Source of the DNA: an uncultured Clostridia bacterium
GTDB lineage: Bacteria; Bacillota; Clostridia; Christensenellales; UBA1242
Length of the DNA: 64,000 nucleotides
Direction: 5' to 3'
Assembly (NCBI GenBank): GCA_947589025.1
Contig: CANQAY010000004.1
Coordinates: 1 to 64,000, forward strand
The notes below the pieces were generated by a model, which did not search any database, was not told the origin of the DNA, and worked only from the letters and a program-made list of their open reading frames with translations. Shown piece after piece: positions 7,216 to 15,717 of the stretch (positions are counted from its first letter, which is position 1; each line of letters begins with the position of its first letter). The translations under genes were made by a program, and so were the position numbers.

Positions 7216-8346
7216 ATGACAGCAGAAGAAATAAAAGAGTTTTTTAAACAAAACCCTGCATTAAAAATTGTTTTAAGCGACAAACTTGCAGGGGAATTTA
7301 ACAAAATAAGCCTACGCCCAGTTAACATTAAGGGTGAACAGCTTTTTCAACTAGAAAAATCCACAAAAACGCAGGTTTTTCATGAAAATTTGCCATACTC
7401 TGTGGCAATTGACAGGCTAGAGCTTAACAACTTTAAACAAATTTTGTTTGAAGTGCCCCAAAAATCTTATATCTTTTCAATTTCCAAAAACGGATATAAA
7501 AAGAGGGTTAAGGCCAACAATTTAGCCAAAGTGGATACCCTACACAACAAAACTAAAAAATATCTTTTAAATGAGGGGGACAATGTTCCCGTTATGCAAG
7601 AGCTTGGCATTTTTACCAAAGAAAATAAAATTGTTGCTTCAATGTATGATAAATTTAAACAAATAAATAGGTTTATTGAAATTATTGATGACGAATTTAA
7701 AACATCAAATTTGAATGATATCACAATTTTGGATTTTGGCTGTGGCAAAAGTTATTTAACATTTTTAATTTATCATTATTTTGTTAACATTAAAAAAATT
7801 AAAGCACACATTATCGGCTACGACATTAAAAATGATGTGGTGGAAAATTGCAACAAGCTGGCAAAAAAATACAACTATTCCGGGCTTGAATTTGTTTTAA
7901 GCGACGTTAAAAAAGATAAATTATTTTCTGGCAAAATTGATATGATAATTACTTTGCACGCTTGCGATACAGCAACCGATTACGCCTTAAACTTTGCAAT
8001 TAAAAACAAGGTTAAATATATATTTTCTGTTCCTTGCTGCCAACATGAAATAAATTTATCAATAAAAAATGGTGGTGAGTTTGACATAATGTTAAAAGAT
8101 GGCATTATTAAAGAACGATTTAGCGCACTTTTAACGGATGAAATTCGTGCCGAAATTTTGCGTGCTTTTGGCTATAGTGTGGATATGATTGAGTTTGTAG
8201 ATTTTGCTCATTCACCAAAAAATATTATGATACGCGCCAAACAAACAACATCAAAAATTAACACAAAAATTTTAGAAAAGTTACAAAATTTAATAAAAAA
8301 TTACAATTTTTCGCAAAAATTATACGATTTATCAACAAAAAAATAA
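7216..8346 (+). CDS. Class I SAM-dependent methyltransferase (Methyltransf_32 type)
   Basis: A 376-residue protein with a Rossmann methyltransferase domain in its C-terminal half. Motif I ILDFGCGKSYLTF starts near residue 171, GYDIKNDVV follows as the acidic loop after strand 2, and LHACDTATDYAL near residue 250 is typical of the Methyltransf_32 group (PF13679). The PCCQHEIN stretch has a Cys pair also seen in that group. The N-terminal 150 residues are an unassigned alpha/beta region. The substrate is unknown; relatives are proposed to act on nucleic acid or protein. It is inserted between rpmF and plsX and ends at its own terminator. ATG 7216 has no ribosome site. Confidence 0.82.
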   Translation: MTAEEIKEFFKQNPALKIVLSDKLAGEFNKISLRPVNIKGEQLFQLEKSTKTQVFHENLPYSVAIDRLELNNFKQILFEVPQKSYIFSISKNGYKKRVKANNLAKVDTLHNKTKKYLLNEGDNVPVMQELGIFTKENKIVASMYDKFKQINRFIEIIDDEFKTSNLNDITILDFGCGKSYLTFLIYHYFVNIKKIKAHIIGYDIKNDVVENCNKLAKKYNYSGLEFVLSDVKKDKLFSGKIDMIITLHACDTATDYALNFAIKNKVKYIFSVPCCQHEINLSIKNGGEFDIMLKDGIIKERFSALLTDEIRAEILRAFGYSVDMIEFVDFAHSPKNIMIRAKQTTSKINTKILEKLQNLIKNYNFSQKLYDLSTKK

Positions 8347-8380
8347 ATTTTTTGTGCTTTTTTAAAAATTTTTAATATAA

Positions 8381-8412
8381 AAAGTAACCTCTCATTTTGG
8401 TTTACTTTTTTA
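8381..8412 (+). terminator. Terminator after the methyltransferase gene
   Basis: AAAGTAACC pairs with GGTTTACTTT (one bulge), followed by T-rich sequence. The 3' arm contains the TTTACT -35 of plsX. Confidence 0.65.
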
Positions 8413-8429
8413 TTTTTTTTTACTATAAT
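8401..8429 (+). promoter_or_regulatory. Promoter of plsX
   Basis: TTTACT (8401-8406), 17 nt, TATAAT (8424-8429); AAGGAG at 8446-8451. Confidence 0.65.
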
Positions 8430-8457
8430 TTATTTAACAAGTTTTAAGGAGAAATTT

Positions 8458-9453
8458 ATGAAAATTGTGGTTGACGCTTTTGGTGGAGATTTTGCACCGT
8501 TTGAAATTGTGTTGGGTGCAATTAAAGCATTGCAAGCAAATGAAAAATTGAATTTGGTTTTGGTGGGGGATAAAGACAAAATTACAGAAATTTTGCAAGA
8601 GCAAGTTTATGTTAGTGATAAACTTGAAATTGTTCACGCCCCAGATGTTGTAACTATGGATGATGTGCCAACTGTTGCAATTCGCACCAAAAAAACGTCT
8701 AGCATTGTTGTTGCATATGACTATTTAAAAAACAATGACGATGCAGTGGCGTTGGTCAGTGCGGGCAGCACGGGCGCAACGCTTACTGGCGCAGTGTTAA
8801 AGCTTGGGCGCATTCAGGGCATATCCCGCCCAGCATTGGCACCAATTTTGCCAACAGTTAACGATAAAGGCGTTATGCTTTTAGATTGCGGCGCTAATGC
8901 CGATTGCAAATCTGAAAATTTATTGCATTTTGCAATTATGGGCAATGAATATATGAAGGCAATGGGGGTTAAAAAACCACGCATTGCACTTTTAAACATT
9001 GGCACAGAAGAAGAAAAGGGCAGCGAAATGATTAAAGAGGCACATCAATTGCTTAAAAATTCTAACCTAAACTTTGTTGGCAATATTGAATCTCGTGATA
9101 TTTTGCGCGGCAGTGTGGATGTTATTGTTAGTGATGGTTTTTCGGGCAATATTGCCTTAAAAACAATTGAGGGCGTTGCCGAAGTGTTGTTTGGCGAACT
9201 TAAAGACACTGTAAAATCTTCATTTAAAGCAAAGTTGGGCGGATTGTTGCTTAAAAAGAGCCTTAAAGGCATAAAAGCTAAATATGACTATCAAAAACTT
9301 GGCGGCGCTCCACTATTGGGTGTTAGCAAAATTGTGCTAAAATGCCATGGCAACAGCAAATCGGACACTATTGCAAAAACAATTAATCAAGCTTATACGC
9401 TTGCCGAAAATAAAATGATTGAAAAGGTGACAAACGCAGTTGAAAAAATTTAA
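8458..9453 (+). CDS. plsX: Phosphate acyltransferase PlsX
   Basis: A 331-residue enzyme making acyl phosphate from acyl-ACP, the first step of the PlsX/PlsY route to phosphatidic acid. The N-terminus KIVVDAFGGDFAP, the VSAGSTGA loop, LLDCGANADCK and VSDGFSGNI are all characteristic; the length is typical (about 330). AAGGAG lies 6 nt before ATG 8458. It overlaps rnc by 14 nt, so the two are translationally coupled. The fabD, fabG and acpP genes that commonly lie between plsX and rnc are absent from this locus and must be elsewhere. Confidence 0.96.
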   Translation: MKIVVDAFGGDFAPFEIVLGAIKALQANEKLNLVLVGDKDKITEILQEQVYVSDKLEIVHAPDVVTMDDVPTVAIRTKKTSSIVVAYDYLKNNDDAVALVSAGSTGATLTGAVLKLGRIQGISRPALAPILPTVNDKGVMLLDCGANADCKSENLLHFAIMGNEYMKAMGVKKPRIALLNIGTEEEKGSEMIKEAHQLLKNSNLNFVGNIESRDILRGSVDVIVSDGFSGNIALKTIEGVAEVLFGELKDTVKSSFKAKLGGLLLKKSLKGIKAKYDYQKLGGAPLLGVSKIVLKCHGNSKSDTIAKTINQAYTLAENKMIEKVTNAVEKI

Positions 9454-10102
9454 AACAAATTCATTTTTAGAATTATTTAATAAATGCAGTGAAGAATATA
9501 AAACTTTGGCATTCACGCATTCTTCTTTTGCGCACGAGCATAAGGTTGAAAGTAATGAGCGGGTAGAATTTTTGGGTGATAGTGTGCTTTCAACAATAGT
9601 TAGTGATTATCTGTTTAAGCATTGCAAACAAAATGAAGGTAAAATGAGCAAAATACGCGCCAGCTTTGTTTGCACGGAAAATTTAAGTGAAATTGCCAAA
9701 GAATTGGGCATTGAAAACAACATTAAATTTGGCCACAGTTTTAAAGATAAAGTTTCCAACGCCATTTTAGCGGACACGGTTGAAAGCATGATTGGCGTAA
9801 CCTATTTAACTTATGGCTTGCCATCAATTTCCACCGCCGTGCTGGATATGTTAAAAATTAAAGAAAAATTAAAATCTGGCGTGCATGAATTGGATTATAA
9901 ATCCGAGTTGCAAGAGCATTGCCAAAAGGAAAAACTTAAATTGGAGTATAAGGTGGAAAAATATCCGCTAGAAAATGGGCAGGAAAATTTTAGGGCATCC
10001 ACAATTATTAATGGCAAATTTATTGCCTACGGCAACGGCTCAACCAAGCGGGAAGCCGAGCAAAACGCCGCAAAACTTACGATTGATAAATTAAGAAGTT
10101 GA
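9440..10102 (+). CDS. rnc: Ribonuclease III
   Basis: A 220-residue double-strand-specific endoribonuclease for rRNA and mRNA processing. The catalytic signature ERVEFLGDSVLS near residue 40 and the second acidic site DTVESMIG near residue 113 are intact. A C-terminal dsRNA-binding domain runs from about residue 150 to the end, with the terminal KREAEQNAAKLTIDKL helix. The start is TTG 9440 within the end of plsX, with AAGGTG 11 nt upstream as a weak ribosome site; no nearer ATG fits the family N-terminus. The TGA stop overlaps the -35 box of the next promoter. Confidence 0.95.
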   Translation: MKKFKTNSFLELFNKCSEEYKTLAFTHSSFAHEHKVESNERVEFLGDSVLSTIVSDYLFKHCKQNEGKMSKIRASFVCTENLSEIAKELGIENNIKFGHSFKDKVSNAILADTVESMIGVTYLTYGLPSISTAVLDMLKIKEKLKSGVHELDYKSELQEHCQKEKLKLEYKVEKYPLENGQENFRASTIINGKFIAYGNGSTKREAEQNAAKLTIDKLRS

Positions 10103-10127
10103 CAAATTTAGTTCAGTTTGATAATAT
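10099..10127 (+). promoter_or_regulatory. Promoter of the bPH2 membrane-protein gene
   Basis: TTGACA (10099-10104) overlaps the rnc stop codon; 17 nt spacer; TAATAT (10122-10127); AAGGAG near 10136. Confidence 0.7.
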
Positions 10128-10146
10128 ATTTTTATAAGGAGAGATT

Positions 10147-10701
10147 ATGAACGACAACGAACAATTTAATTTAGTTTTGGGTGAAGGTGAAGTTATTTTA
10201 AAAACTTATCGCCCACATAAATTTAGGGCATATTTTGGGCAAATTCTTTTGTGGTTGTGCTTAATTTTAATTCTTGTGCCAATGTCTTTACTTTCTGGGG
10301 TTGATGAAATGGGGCAGTTAGATTGGTCAATTTTTTGGGGTGTTTTTGCCGGTTTTGTTGCGTTTTATGCTGTTTTTGCTGCAATTTCATTTATTTTGCT
10401 TGCATTGTGGTATAAAAAGACTATTTATGCAGTTACAAACAAGCGCATTTTAATACGCACTGGCAGAATTGGTGTTGACTATAAAAGTTTGGATTTTTCC
10501 ATGCTTGGTGCCATGACAGTTAATGTTTCTTGGGTGGATAAACTTTTGCATAAAAACACCGGCTTTATTGCGTTTGGCAGCATGTCAAGCCCGCTAACAA
10601 ATCAGGGTGGGGCAAAATTTAATTTTTCTTATATTGAAAAGCCATATGAAGTTTACAAAGAAGTTAAAGCAATTATAGATATTAACAAAAAAGAAAACTA
10701 A
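10147..10701 (+). CDS. Membrane protein with a bacterial PH (bPH2) domain
   Basis: A 184-residue protein with two transmembrane helices (about residues 30-52 and 64-90) followed by a bPH2-like beta domain beginning YKKTIYAVTNKRILIRTG, which is the hallmark of PF03703 proteins (formerly DUF304, YdbS/YdbT-like). The domain continues through the DFSMLGAMTVNVSW strands to the C-terminal helix YEVYKEVKAIIDI. In Bacillus such proteins have been linked to antimicrobial tolerance, but no specific role follows from this sequence. It has its own promoter and ribosome site (AAGGAG), and a separate promoter follows for rpoZ. Confidence 0.8.
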   Translation: MNDNEQFNLVLGEGEVILKTYRPHKFRAYFGQILLWLCLILILVPMSLLSGVDEMGQLDWSIFWGVFAGFVAFYAVFAAISFILLALWYKKTIYAVTNKRILIRTGRIGVDYKSLDFSMLGAMTVNVSWVDKLLHKNTGFIAFGSMSSPLTNQGGAKFNFSYIEKPYEVYKEVKAIIDINKKEN

Positions 10702-10707
10702 AAATGC

Positions 10708-10735
10708 TTGACAAATTAAAATTTTGGGTTATAAT
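10708..10735 (+). promoter_or_regulatory. Promoter of rpoZ-priA
   Basis: TTGACA (10708-10713), 16 nt, TATAAT (10730-10735); AAGGAG at about 10748-10753. Confidence 0.82.
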
Positions 10736-10759
10736 AGTAAAAAATTAAGGAGAATAATT

Positions 10760-10957
10760 ATGTTATTTAATCCGCCAATTGATGTGTTAGTTAAAGTTAC
10801 CGGTTGCCGTTATGCGGCTGCTGTTATTGTTGGCGCCCGCGCAAAAGATTTAATTAATAAAATTTCCGCTTCTTTAAACGGAAGTTCTAACCTTGCCATT
10901 GATTACGCTGCTGAAGAAGTTGCACGCGGTGAAGTTGTTGGGGTAAAATCTAAATAA
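10760..10957 (+). CDS. rpoZ: RNA polymerase omega subunit
   Basis: A 65-residue protein resembling the Bacillota omega subunit: PPIDVLVKVTG at the N-terminus, a middle AAAVIVGARAKDLI helix in the place of the conserved RA-R motif, and the end helix AAEEVARGEVVG. The motif is somewhat degenerate compared with classical RpoZ. ATG 10760 follows AAGGAG by 7 nt. The position directly before priA matches the common gmk-rpoZ-coaBC-priA order, although gmk and coaBC are not here. The 3-nt gap to priA and the lack of a priA ribosome site suggest coupled translation. Confidence 0.85.
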   Translation: MLFNPPIDVLVKVTGCRYAAAVIVGARAKDLINKISASLNGSSNLAIDYAAEEVARGEVVGVKSK

Positions 10958-10960
10958 TAA

Positions 10961-13138
10961 ATGTATGCGCAAGTTGTTGTAGATATACAAAACGATGCAG
11001 TGGATAGAGTGTTTGACTATGTTGCACTTACAAACACGCAAATTGGCATGAGGGTTTCCGTGCCTTTTGCAAACCGAACAATTTTGGGCTATGTGATAGG
11101 GCTTTCAAATGAAACAAATTTTGATAAAAACAAAATTAAACCCCTTAAAGCCAATTTAGAAATGGTGCCAAAATTAAAAAAAGAGGTGTTGGAGTTGTGC
11201 AAATTTATGTCAAATCACTTTTTTTTGCGTTTAAGTGATTGCATAAGGCTTGCGCTTCCATCTTGTGTGCGATTAGATAGTGAACATGCCCAACTTGATT
11301 ATAGTTTAAGTTTAATTTATGATGTTGAAACTGCAATAAATATAATAGGTAAACGAGCAAAAAGCCAGCTTTCCGCCGTGGCTTATTTAAACGACCATGG
11401 AGAAGAAAAATTTTCTAAAATGGTGGAACTTTTTGGGCGTTCCAGCTTAAATTCGCTTATAGAAAAGGGCATAGTTTCAAAAAATTCAACGAGGCGCATG
11501 CGCAAGCCTGAAGTTGAAAATGTTAAAATAAAAAAGAACATTTTAACCAAGGCACAACAAAATGCTGTTAATCAAATTATAAATGATAAAGGCGTTTTTT
11601 TGCTGCATGGGGTAACGGGCAGCGGCAAAACCGAAATTTATATGAATGTTATAGAAAACGCGCTAAACAATGGCAAAACAGCCATAATGTTAGTGCCAGA
11701 AATTTCACTTACTCCTCAAATGATGCAGCGCTTTAATTCGCGTTTTCCGGGTTTGGTGGCAGTTTTACATAGTGGACTTAGCGAGGGCGAGCGTTTTGAC
11801 GAATGGGAGCGCATTTTTTCGGGCGAGGCACGTGTGGTTTTGGGTGCACGCAGTGCCATTTTTGCGCCAGTTGAAAACGTTGGTGCCATAATTATTGACG
11901 AGGAGCACGATAGCTCATACGTAAGTGAAAATAATCCACGCTTTTTTACACATGATGTGGCGGAATTTAGGGCAAATTATAACGCATGCCCGCTTGTTTT
12001 AGGCAGTGCAACACCAAGTTTGGAAAGTTTTAAAAAGGCTAAAGACGGGCAATATAAATTAATTAGTTTAAAAGAACGCGTTAACAACCTTGAAATGCCA
12101 AAAATTGAAATTGTTGACATGCTTAATGAAGTGCTTGACGGCAACACATCGCCTTACAGCAAAAAATTAATTGCCAAGTTGGATGAGTGCATAAACAACA
12201 AAAAACAAGCCATTTTGTTTATTAATAGGCGCGGTTTTGCCTCGTTTGTTATGTGCCGTGATTGTGGCTACCGCGCAAAATGTGACGATTGCGAAGTAAG
12301 TTTAGTTTATCATAAAGAAGATAACCAATTAAAATGCCATTTTTGTGGCAAGCGCTATAGAATGCTTACAAACTGCCCAAATTGCAACAGCACAAATATA
12401 AAATATGGGGCCCTAGGCACCGAGCGTGTATGTAACGATTTGCAAAAAATGTTTCCTAATGTGCCAATTTTTAGGATGGATAACGACACAACTCGCGGCA
12501 AAAATGGGCATAAACATATTTTGGAGCAGTTTGCCGCAACAAGCCCAAGCATACTTGTTGGCACGCAAATGATAGCCAAAGGGCACGATTATCCGCTTGT
12601 TTCGTTTGTTGGCATTTTGGATGCAGACGTTAGCCTTTATAATAGCGATTTTAAATCTAACGAACGCACCTTTCAGCTTGTTACCCAAGTGGCGGGCAGG
12701 GCAGGCCGCGCAAATAACGATGGCTATGTTGTGCTTCAAACCTATGCACCAAAACATTATGTTTACCGCTTTGCTAGCAACTATGATTATAATAGCTTTT
12801 TTGAAAAAGAAATTAATTTAAGGCAAACAACCGGTTTTCCGCCTTTTAGCACAATTGTGCGCATTTTAATAAGCAGCGTAAGTGATAATAGGGCAATAGA
12901 AGTAACCAAAAAGTTGTACGATAACGCCCTAAAATTAAAAGATAAATACGGCAAGCAGATTTTGTTTATGCAAGCCATGCCAAGCCCAGTAAAACGCATC
13001 CAAACTAAATATCGATATCAAATTTTAACGCGATTTACCCCAAATGAAGATATTTTAAACGACTTATTTACAATAGCTGATGTAATAGAAAAGGATGTTT
13101 CAATTTTTGTTGAAATTAACCCCAATAATTTAAGATAA
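10961..13138 (+). CDS. priA: Primosomal protein N' (PriA helicase)
   Basis: A 725-residue SF2 helicase that reloads the replisome at stalled forks. The N-terminal DNA-binding domain is followed by Walker A GVTGSGKTEIY near residue 217, the DEEH box near 311, and the GSATPS motif. A zinc-binding module with four Cys pairs runs from CRDCGYRAKCDDC to CPNC (about residues 432-473), and the C-terminal helicase motif QVAGRAGRA is intact. Length matches the family (730-800). The start ATG 10961 lacks a Shine-Dalgarno and is probably reached by coupling from rpoZ. A strong terminator begins at its stop codon. Confidence 0.96.
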   Translation: MYAQVVVDIQNDAVDRVFDYVALTNTQIGMRVSVPFANRTILGYVIGLSNETNFDKNKIKPLKANLEMVPKLKKEVLELCKFMSNHFFLRLSDCIRLALPSCVRLDSEHAQLDYSLSLIYDVETAINIIGKRAKSQLSAVAYLNDHGEEKFSKMVELFGRSSLNSLIEKGIVSKNSTRRMRKPEVENVKIKKNILTKAQQNAVNQIINDKGVFLLHGVTGSGKTEIYMNVIENALNNGKTAIMLVPEISLTPQMMQRFNSRFPGLVAVLHSGLSEGERFDEWERIFSGEARVVLGARSAIFAPVENVGAIIIDEEHDSSYVSENNPRFFTHDVAEFRANYNACPLVLGSATPSLESFKKAKDGQYKLISLKERVNNLEMPKIEIVDMLNEVLDGNTSPYSKKLIAKLDECINNKKQAILFINRRGFASFVMCRDCGYRAKCDDCEVSLVYHKEDNQLKCHFCGKRYRMLTNCPNCNSTNIKYGALGTERVCNDLQKMFPNVPIFRMDNDTTRGKNGHKHILEQFAATSPSILVGTQMIAKGHDYPLVSFVGILDADVSLYNSDFKSNERTFQLVTQVAGRAGRANNDGYVVLQTYAPKHYVYRFASNYDYNSFFEKEINLRQTTGFPPFSTIVRILISSVSDNRAIEVTKKLYDNALKLKDKYGKQILFMQAMPSPVKRIQTKYRYQILTRFTPNEDILNDLFTIADVIEKDVSIFVEINPNNLR

Positions 13139-13159
13139 GTGGCACGCGGCCACTTTTTT
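13137..13159 (+). terminator. Terminator of priA
   Basis: AAGTGGC (13137-13143), loop ACGCG, GCCACTT (13149-13155), T run; overlaps the priA stop. Confidence 0.88.
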
Positions 13160-13171
13160 AATTTAATTTTA

Positions 13172-13200
13172 TTGACAATACGCCTAAACTATGTTAAAAT
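13172..13200 (+). promoter_or_regulatory. Promoter of def-fmt(-rlmN)
   Basis: TTGACA (13172-13177), 17 nt, TAAAAT (13195-13200); AAGGAG near 13212. Confidence 0.8.
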
Positions 13201-13222
13201 TAAATAACTTTAAGGAGAAATT

Positions 13223-13681
13223 ATGGCAATAAGAGAAATTGTGCCTTACACAGATAAATTTATCAGAAAACAGAGCAAACCTGTTACTGTTTTTGACGAC
13301 AAACTTGCCGAACTTTTAGATGATATGTGGGAAACACTTCTATCCGTTAATGGTGCTGGGCTTAGTGCAGTGCAGGTGGGCATTTTAAAGCGCGTTTTTA
13401 TAATTAACATCAACAATATGCGCATAGAATTTGTTAACCCAACCATAATTAAAAAGAGTGGAGAACAAATTAAAGAAGAGGGCTGTTTAAGTGTTGCCGG
13501 CAAATATGATTATGTTAAGCGCCCACAATGCGTAACAGTGGTGGCTTTTGATAGATCTGGCAATAAATTTACACTTACTTGTGAAGATTGGACTGCCGTT
13601 TGCGTTTGCCACGAAAGTGATCATTTAGATGGCATTTTGTTTATAGATAAAATTTGTGAGCCGCCAAAGGGAAATAAATAA
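13223..13681 (+). CDS. def: Peptide deformylase
   Basis: A 152-residue metalloenzyme that removes the N-formyl group from nascent chains. Its three family motifs are present: GAGLSAVQVG (residues 44-53; usually GxGLAAxQVG), EGCLSV with the metal-ligand Cys88, and HESDHLDG with His130, Glu131 and His134. The short length corresponds to the compact type 1 form. Its stop overlaps the start of fmt as TAATG, so removal and addition of the formyl group are translationally coupled. Confidence 0.96.
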   Translation: MAIREIVPYTDKFIRKQSKPVTVFDDKLAELLDDMWETLLSVNGAGLSAVQVGILKRVFIININNMRIEFVNPTIIKKSGEQIKEEGCLSVAGKYDYVKRPQCVTVVAFDRSGNKFTLTCEDWTAVCVCHESDHLDGILFIDKICEPPKGNK

Positions 13682-14598
13682 TGAAAATTGTGTTTTTTGG
13701 TTCTAACGAATTTAGCACAGATATTTTAAAAGGCCTTATTGAAATGGGGCAGGAAGTGGTTGCCGTTGTTATGCAGCCAGATAAAGTGAATGCGCGCAAC
13801 AATAAGGTTGTTTTTTCGCCATTAAAAAAGTTTTGCCTAGAAAAAAACATAACACTTTTTCAATTTAACAAATTGAATTTAGAGGGTGAACAGCCCTTAA
13901 AAGAATTGAATGCAGATTTATTCATAACCGCAAGTTATGGGCAAATTATAAAACAAAATATTTTATCTATCCCCAAATTTGCAACCATAAATGTTCACAC
14001 AAGTTTGCTGCCTAGATATAGGGGCAGCGCGCCCGTGCAATATGCAATTTTAAATGGGGAAAGGGTTACTGGCGTAACCATTATGAAAACCGAATTGGGC
14101 CTTGACACGGGTGACATTTATTTGCAAAAACAAATATCCATTGAAGATGACGACACAACCAGCACGATGTTTAAAAAATTATCTAATTTAGGTGTGGTTT
14201 GTTTAAAAGAATTTTTTAATAATTTTGATTATTATATTAATCATCACACAAAGCAAAATGAAAGCCAAGCCAGCTATTTCCCTATGATAAAAAAAGAAGA
14301 TTATTTGCTTAAATTTAACAGTGAAAATTATAAAATTGTTAATAAAATACGCGCGCTTGAAAACTGTTATTTTATTTATAATGGGGCAAGATACAAAGTT
14401 ATTAAAGCCGCAAGTTGCAATTTAACCGGCAAAGAGGGGGAAATTGTTGCTTGCAACAGCAAATTGGGGCTAATTATAGCTTGCAAAAATGGTTCAGTTG
14501 AAGTTGTAACAATTCAGCCCGAGGGCAAACATCCAATGCCAGCCAAAGCCTATATGAACGCCAACAAATTTAAACTTGGTAGTTTTATAGAAAATTAA
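13681..14598 (+). CDS. fmt: Methionyl-tRNA formyltransferase
   Basis: A 305-residue enzyme that formylates initiator Met-tRNA using 10-formyl-tetrahydrofolate. The N-terminus KIVFFGSNEFS, the catalytic block INVHTSLLPRYRGSAPVQ (about residues 103-120) and the LDTGDIYLQK motif are intact; the C-terminal OB-like domain starts near residue 205. It begins in the TAATG overlap with def. In many Bacillota rsmB, stp, prkC and rsgA follow; here rlmN comes next and the others are absent. Confidence 0.96.
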   Translation: MKIVFFGSNEFSTDILKGLIEMGQEVVAVVMQPDKVNARNNKVVFSPLKKFCLEKNITLFQFNKLNLEGEQPLKELNADLFITASYGQIIKQNILSIPKFATINVHTSLLPRYRGSAPVQYAILNGERVTGVTIMKTELGLDTGDIYLQKQISIEDDDTTSTMFKKLSNLGVVCLKEFFNNFDYYINHHTKQNESQASYFPMIKKEDYLLKFNSENYKIVNKIRALENCYFIYNGARYKVIKAASCNLTGKEGEIVACNSKLGLIIACKNGSVEVVTIQPEGKHPMPAKAYMNANKFKLGSFIEN

Positions 14599-14638
14599 AT
14601 ACAAATGTCATGGCAAAAGATTTTTAAAGTAAAATCTC

Positions 14639-15694
14639 ATGGCAATTTTAAATACAATGCAAATTTTAAGTGATTTTAGTTTAGATGAATTAAAAAAAGA
14701 GTTGGCAGATTTACCATCATTTCGTGCCAAGCAAGTTTTTGATGCAATAATGCAGGCTAAAGATTTTAATGAATTAAAACTACCTAAAAAAGACATTGAA
14801 ACATTAAAACAAAATTACATTTTAAAGCCGGTGGAGATTTTTAAAACATTAATTAGTAAGGACGGCACAAAAAAATATTTGCTTAAATTAAACGATAATA
14901 ATATTGTGGAATGCGTTTATTTAAAGCAAAATTATGGCAACACAATTTGCATGTCCACACAGGTTGGCTGCAAAATGGGGTGCAAATTTTGTGCGTCCAC
15001 GCTAAATGGCTGCGTTAGAAATTTGTCGGCCGGGGAAATGCTATCCACCATAGCGGTTGTTAGTGCGGATAACGGCAAATGCACCGAGCGTAATTTTACC
15101 AACATTGTGCTTATGGGCAGCGGTGAGCCGTTTGATAATTTCGATAATGTTGTTAAATGGCTTAAACTTATAACGGACAAAAACGGCTTTAATGTAAGCG
15201 AGCGCAACATTTCGCTTTCCACTTGCGGTTTGGTGGATAAAATTTACGATTTTGCCAAACTAAAATTTAACATAACGCTATGCTTATCCCTTCACGCCAC
15301 AACGGACGAAACCCGCAAAACAATTATGCCAATTGCCAACCGTTACACAATTAAGGAGACCATTGATGCGCTAAAATTTTATGTTGGTGAAAATAATAGG
15401 CGTGTGGTGTTTGAATATTGCCTAATTAAGGATGTTAACAACAGCGAGGGGGATATTTTGCGCCTAAAAGAACTAACTAAGGGGCTAAATTGCCATGTTA
15501 ATGTAATTTGCCTTAACCCAAACGGCGGGCCGCTAAAAGCCACCACCAAAACTGAGGCTCAAGCATTTGTTAAGGCGCTAAATATCAACGGCGTTAGCGC
15601 CACATTAAGGCGCAGCCAGGGTAGCGACATTGAAGGTGCTTGCGGCATGCTAAGGGCAAAAACGCTTAAACAATTAAAAAAGTTGACAAATTGA
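14639..15694 (+). CDS. rlmN: Dual-specificity 23S rRNA/tRNA adenine-C2 methyltransferase RlmN
   Basis: A 351-residue radical SAM enzyme methylating A2503 of 23S rRNA and A37 of tRNAs. The iron-sulfur motif CKMGCKFCAS (Cys-x3-Cys-x2-Cys) lies near residue 110, GSGEPFDN near 160, and two further catalytic-region cysteines are present, including CGM near the C-terminus. Upstream of ATG 14639 there is no ribosome site; a TAAAAT box lies only 3 nt before it, and a second Met at 14657 could be the real start. The family N-terminus does not decide between them. The start is therefore less certain than the identity. Confidence 0.93.
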   Translation: MAILNTMQILSDFSLDELKKELADLPSFRAKQVFDAIMQAKDFNELKLPKKDIETLKQNYILKPVEIFKTLISKDGTKKYLLKLNDNNIVECVYLKQNYGNTICMSTQVGCKMGCKFCASTLNGCVRNLSAGEMLSTIAVVSADNGKCTERNFTNIVLMGSGEPFDNFDNVVKWLKLITDKNGFNVSERNISLSTCGLVDKIYDFAKLKFNITLCLSLHATTDETRKTIMPIANRYTIKETIDALKFYVGENNRRVVFEYCLIKDVNNSEGDILRLKELTKGLNCHVNVICLNPNGGPLKATTKTEAQAFVKALNINGVSATLRRSQGSDIEGACGMLRAKTLKQLKKLTN

Positions 15695-15711
15695 ATACGA
15701 TTTGATAAATT
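15683..15711 (+). promoter_or_regulatory. Promoter inside the rlmN end, predicted leaderless start at 15718
   Basis: TTGACA (15683-15688), 17 nt, extended TGA-TAAATT (15706-15711), 6 nt, ATG 15718. No Shine-Dalgarno. Confidence 0.75.
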
Positions 15712-15717
15712 ATTAAT

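Noticed and set aside
10760-10957. RemA/DUF370-like protein before priA
   Set aside because: The N-terminal PPIDVL, the central helix and the AAEEVARGE end fit the omega subunit better.
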